Below, in pieces: positions 61,155-64,000 of a stretch of DNA of 64,000 bases. The position numbers and the translations under genes were made by a program. The notes below the pieces were generated by a model. The model was not told the DNA's origin. It ran no database searches and was given only the letters and a program-made list of their open reading frames with translations. Position 1 is the stretch's first letter, and every line of letters begins with the position of its first letter. Source of the DNA: SIG440 sp045120135 (lineage in GTDB: Bacteria > Bacillota > Clostridia > Monoglobales > Monoglobaceae); contig JBGVEN010000009.1 in the NCBI GenBank assembly GCA_045120135.1, positions 128,944-192,943 of the forward strand, given 5' to 3'.

Positions 61155-63131
61155 TTAAATCACTCCTGATTTTTCTTTAACTGAGGTTTCTTGCTCAAGC
61201 TTCAGCTTTTTGCCGGAATTTATGCAAAGATAAACCACAACAGCCGCCATTAAAAGAACTGCAATGAGTCCGGGGATAAAGCCTGCACCAACAGCTCCGG
61301 TTGTGATAAGTGTTCCGATCTGGAATACAAGGTATCCAACCGTAAAGCCAACCCCAAGCTGAAGTGCAATTCCGGAAGATAGCCATTTTTTACTCTTAAT
61401 TTCGGAGTTCATAGCACCGATAGCCGCAAAACAGGGCGGAGTGAAGAGGTTGAACATAAGGTATGCAAGTGCCGCAACCGCTGTAAGATTGGGAACTGTA
61501 CCGGGAAGCTCGCTTGTAACATCGGTAAGGGTATAGCAAACGGCTATTGTTGCAACAACATTCTCCTTTGCAATAAATCCGCTTACCGCAGCCGCTGCAA
61601 ATTGCCATGCGTGATACCCGATAACGGGGATAAGCAGGTACGCAAAAGGTCTTGCAATTGCTGCTAAGATTGATGTATCGGCGGTTTCGGCAACGGCCAA
61701 GGCCGGGGTAAAGGACTGCATAATCTGCACCGCTGTATTACAAAGCAGAATAATTGTTCCGGCTTTCACTATATACGCCCAGCCTCTGCCGCACATCGAA
61801 AGAAATGCACGTTTAAGGCTCGGCAGCTTGTATTCGGGGAGCTCTATAATAAAGAACGAGCGTTTTGCCGAATGTGCAGTAATTTTATTGATTAACAGCG
61901 CACCAAAGAAAATTATAACTATTCCGACAAAGTACATAAGTGTGCCCACCCAGGATGCATCTTCAAAAAATGCTCCGGCAAAAAGTGCAATTACCGGGAG
62001 CTTTGCACCGCAGGGCATAAAGGGTGCAAGCATTGCGGTGGCTCTGCGTTCACGCTCGCCGCGAATTGTACGGCATGCCATAACGCCGGGGATGGCACAG
62101 CCTGTTCCCATAACAAAGGGGATAACCGACCTGCCCGAAAGGCCAACCTTTTTGAAAATCGGGTCAAGCACCACCGAAACTCTCGCCATATAACCGCAAT
62201 CCTCCAAAATTGCAATGAGGAAGTACATTACCATAACAAGGGGCAAAAAGCCGATAACTGCAATTACGCCGCCGATTACGCCGTCAACTAACAGTGCCGA
62301 GAGAAGAGGGTTTGCATTTTCAAAGAACCCTGCGACCCACGCCTGTCCCATCTCCAGCCAAGCTGTCAGATTATCTGCAATCCACGGGCCGAATGACGAC
62401 TGGGAAATGTCAAATACAAGGAACATAATAATTGCAAAAATCGGGATACCCAGCCATTTGTTGGTGAGAACGGCATCGATTTTGTCTTGGAAATTGCGGT
62501 CCTTTGTGAGAACCTTTCGGGTCTCAACATCATTTACGATTTTATTCACAAAGTCAAAACGCTGCTTGTCAGCCGCCTTTACAGCTTTTTTGTCGGTCAG
62601 GTCAATGTTCTCCTGCAAAAACGGAGCTTTCTGTACCTTTCCTTTCAGCGAAACGGCTGCGGAAATAACATCACTGAGTCCGTCTGATGATGTGGAAACA
62701 GTGTCAATTACGGGACAGCCGAGCTTTGCCGAAAGCTCTTCGGTATTGATTTTTGTTTCCTTTTTGCGGTTGATGTCTGCCTTGTTAAGTGCCACAACCA
62801 CGGGAACGCCAAGCTCTAAAAGCTGTGTTGTGAAAAACAGACTTCGGCTCAGGTTGGTCGCATCTACAATATTGATGATAACATCGGGACTTTCGTTCTT
62901 TATGTAAATACTTGTGATACTTTCCTCCGAGGTAAACGGCGACATCGAGTACGCTCCGGGGAGGTCAACAACTATCAGTTCTTCATCACTGAAAAAACTC
63001 TTTTTAACGGAGTGTTCTTTTTTGTCAACGGTTACACCTGCCCAGTTGCCGACCTTTTCGTTGCTGCCGGTCAGAGCATTATACATTGTGGTTTTGCCGC
63101 TGTTGGGATTGCCTGCAAGTGCAATTCTCAT
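61155..63131 (-). CDS. feoB: Ferrous iron transporter FeoB
   Basis: Main Fe2+ uptake permease for anaerobes. The 658 residues contain the N-terminal G domain with GNPNSGKTT (G1), DLPGAYSMSP (G3), NKADI (G4) and a nearby insert. The membrane core follows, with the conserved Gate motifs (FLPLVMVMYFLIAILEDCGY, MGTGCAIPGVMACRTI, MPCGAKLPVIALFAGAFF). The start is ATG behind AAGGAGG. The gene is preceded by a terminator-like hairpin and a palindromic operator, so it may have its own iron-controlled promoter besides that of feoA. Confidence 0.97.
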   Translation of the reverse strand: MRIALAGNPNSGKTTMYNALTGSNEKVGNWAGVTVDKKEHSVKKSFFSDEELIVVDLPGAYSMSPFTSEESITSIYIKNESPDVIINIVDATNLSRSLFFTTQLLELGVPVVVALNKADINRKKETKINTEELSAKLGCPVIDTVSTSSDGLSDVISAAVSLKGKVQKAPFLQENIDLTDKKAVKAADKQRFDFVNKIVNDVETRKVLTKDRNFQDKIDAVLTNKWLGIPIFAIIMFLVFDISQSSFGPWIADNLTAWLEMGQAWVAGFFENANPLLSALLVDGVIGGVIAVIGFLPLVMVMYFLIAILEDCGYMARVSVVLDPIFKKVGLSGRSVIPFVMGTGCAIPGVMACRTIRGERERRATAMLAPFMPCGAKLPVIALFAGAFFEDASWVGTLMYFVGIVIIFFGALLINKITAHSAKRSFFIIELPEYKLPSLKRAFLSMCGRGWAYIVKAGTIILLCNTAVQIMQSFTPALAVAETADTSILAAIARPFAYLLIPVIGYHAWQFAAAAVSGFIAKENVVATIAVCYTLTDVTSELPGTVPNLTAVAALAYLMFNLFTPPCFAAIGAMNSEIKSKKWLSSGIALQLGVGFTVGYLVFQIGTLITTGAVGAGFIPGLIAVLLMAAVVVYLCINSGKKLKLEQETSVKEKSGVI

Positions 63132-63169
63132 AATGATTTATCCTCCTTGTTTTTTCTGTTATATAAATC

Positions 63170-63189
63170 GGGTTAGAAACAACTAACCC
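63170..63189. promoter_or_regulatory. Palindromic operator before feoB
   Basis: GGGTTAG-AAACAA-CTAACCC is a perfect 7-base inverted repeat sharing the GTTAG-N6-CTAAC core found three times before feoA. Confidence 0.7.
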
Positions 63190-63195
63190 ACATTT

Positions 63196-63218
63196 AAAAA
63201 AAGTAAGCCGAAAGGCTT
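63196..63218 (-). terminator. Terminator or attenuator between feoA and feoB
   Basis: On the minus strand AAGCC-TTTC-GGCTT is followed by AC and a run of seven T. The short stem suggests partial termination, which would lower feoB relative to feoA. Confidence 0.6.
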
Positions 63219-63227
63219 CTTTTAAAT

Positions 63228-63440
63228 TTATACAATAATTGCTTCAGCCAATTCTGTGTCGATATTGTATCTTCCGTCCTTAATTGAAACAACACAACCA
63301 CCCGTAAGGTGCGAAATCACGGTAATCGGCTCGCCCTCGTAGCAACCAAGTGAAAACAAAAATGAATTAAGCTCCTCGTCATCTGTCTCGATGCTTTTAA
63401 TTATGTATTCTTTACCTTTTTCTGCCATACTTAAATTCAT
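63228..63440 (-). CDS. feoA: FeoA-family iron transport accessory protein
   Basis: A 70-residue SH3-like beta-barrel protein: MAEKGKEYIIKSIETDDEE, then FLFSLGCYEGEPITVISHL and VSIKDGRYNIDTELAEAIIV. FeoA is thought to act on the cytosolic G domain of FeoB. I use the ATG at 63440 behind GGTGAG; the later ATG at 63428 has no such site. The promoter region upstream carries three copies of a palindromic motif. Confidence 0.92.
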   Translation of the reverse strand: MNLSMAEKGKEYIIKSIETDDEELNSFLFSLGCYEGEPITVISHLTGGCVVSIKDGRYNIDTELAEAIIV

Positions 63441-63472
63441 AAACTCACCCGATTTCAATTAGATTTCAAACA

Positions 63473-63547
63473 ATTAGTTCAGGCTAACCAATAAATTAAA
63501 AAAATATGTTAGTCGTCACTAACCGAATATAGTTTAACATAACTAAC
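63473..63547. promoter_or_regulatory. Cluster of three iron-box-like palindromes upstream of feoA
   Basis: ATTAG-N6-CTAAC (63473-63488), GTTAG-N6-CTAAC (63508-63523) and GTTTA-N6-CTAAC (63532-63547). The third covers the -10 element and the second the likely start of transcription. The half-site GTTAG/CTAAC resembles operators of DtxR/IdeR-type iron regulators, but the 6-base spacing differs from the classic site. Confidence 0.6.
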
Positions 63548-63559
63548 TATATTTGTCAA
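63531..63559 (-). promoter_or_regulatory. Predicted sigma-A promoter of feoA
   Basis: Minus-strand TTGACA (63554-63559), 17 bases, TAAACT (63531-63536). The -35 matches consensus. The rest of the gap up to 63686 is AT-rich and holds no other feature that I can support. Confidence 0.7.
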
Positions 63560-63686
63560 TAACTTTATGAAAAATTTTACATTTTATGTTTTAATTATAT
63601 TACGGACAAGGAGTGATTATGTAAAAATTTAAAAAAATGTTGATATGATTAAACCGAAAAAAGGAAATATGCTTTAACAGAAAATG

Positions 63687-63725
63687 AAAGCCTTACAGCA
63701 CTAATAAAGTGCTGTAAGGCTTTTT
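63687..63725. terminator. Strong hairpin terminator beside the SLH gene
   Basis: AAAGCCTTACAGCACT pairs perfectly with AGTGCTGTAAGGCTTT across a short loop, followed by TT on the plus strand. On the minus strand it lies 25 bases after the SLH stop codon and would end that gene. Confidence 0.85.
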
Positions 63726-63750
63726 GACTTATATTCTTAAAATACAGTAA

Positions 63751-64000
63751 TTATTTTTCCAATACGTTAAGGAGTCTTGCAAACAATGCTGCTGCTTCTG
63801 CTCTTGTAGCATCCTTCTTAGGTGCAAAGCTTCCGTCTGCATTACCAATAAGAATTTCAAGCTTGTTTGCTGTCTTTACTGCATCCTTTGCATATTCTGA
63901 GATTTCAGCTTCATCTGTGTAGGTAACATCGCCTTCAGCTGCTGCAAGCTTCTTGTAATCTGCATATCTTGCAAGCATTGCTGCCATCTGCTCACGAGTT
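63751..64000 (-). CDS. S-layer-homology (SLH) domain protein, C-terminal end
   Basis: Only the last 83 residues or so are in the window; the gene continues beyond 64000. The sequence TREQMAAMLARYADYKKLA is the end of one SLH repeat. DEAEISEYAKDAVKTANKLE then ILIGNADGSFAPKKDATRAE and AAALFARLL form a complete final repeat. SLH repeats anchor exported proteins to secondary cell-wall polymers, often pyruvylated. The protein is therefore likely a surface protein or extracellular enzyme, but what lies N-terminal is unknown. Confidence 0.92.
   Translation of the reverse strand, partial: TREQMAAMLARYADYKKLAAAEGDVTYTDEAEISEYAKDAVKTANKLEILIGNADGSFAPKKDATRAEAAALFARLLNVLEK

Noticed and set aside
1..64000. 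CRISPR arrays, insertion sequences, prophage genes or defence systems
   Set aside because: No regularly spaced identical repeats, transposase or integrase motifs, phage structural genes or defence nucleases were seen. The accessory region is a polysaccharide operon.

Overview
The window looks like a chromosomal segment of a Gram-positive member of the Clostridia (Bacillota), probably an uncultured gut lineage. The evidence is PolC-type DNA polymerase III, a Soj/Spo0J (ParA/ParB) pair with parS-like sites, RemB between recF and gyrB, S-layer-homology repeats, AT-rich sigma-A promoters (TTGACA-N17-TATAAT type) and AGGAGG-type ribosome binding sites. The order or family cannot be settled from the sequence alone. 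No CRISPR array, transposase, prophage or rRNA operon was seen, and the only recognisable tRNA-like gene is tmRNA.

Layout. (1) 1-20.5 kb is almost entirely minus-strand housekeeping: citrate synthase (cut by the edge), hinT-alaS, serS, a small coiled-coil membrane protein, parB-parA with two parS-like sites, a MATE transporter, tex, polC, ispG, rpiB, rsmG and a ferredoxin. The one plus-strand gene is a phosphoglucomutase. (2) 20.46-20.99 kb is an AT-rich, DnaA-box-rich gap that I read as oriC; gene direction flips here. The plus-strand block dnaN-recF-remB-gyrB follows, but no dnaA is present beside it. (3) 25.5-27.1 kb holds thyA and folA. (4) 27.1-35.0 kb holds a Wzt-like ABC ATPase with no permease, two very large paralogous double-domain glycosyltransferases and a WalK-like sensor kinase. 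(5) 35.0-36.4 kb holds an XRE regulator, a putative small RNA, smpB and tmRNA. (6) 36.67-59.75 kb is a co-directional run of 20 genes for a Wzx/Wzy-type exopolysaccharide. It contains a diguanylate cyclase, two EAL proteins and a Wzz-like copolymerase fused to a degenerate GGDEF domain. (7) 59.8-64.0 kb holds two tandem YgjV-like membrane proteins, a feoA-feoB-cysteine-rich-protein iron uptake locus with repeated palindromic operators, and the end of an SLH-domain protein.

How the genes fit together. The exopolysaccharide run supplies an initiating undecaprenyl-phosphate sugar transferase, about six glycosyltransferases, a flippase, a Wzy-type polymerase, two copolymerase-like proteins, an acetyltransferase, a polysaccharide deacetylase-like enzyme, and a scattered GtrA/GtrB/GtrII side-chain glucosylation set. 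The usual tyrosine kinase/phosphatase control pair is absent. c-di-GMP synthesis, hydrolysis and possibly sensing modules sit among these genes instead, which suggests that the second messenger controls this polymer directly. This run is the best candidate for an undescribed system here, and its key novelty is the Wzz-GGDEF fusion.
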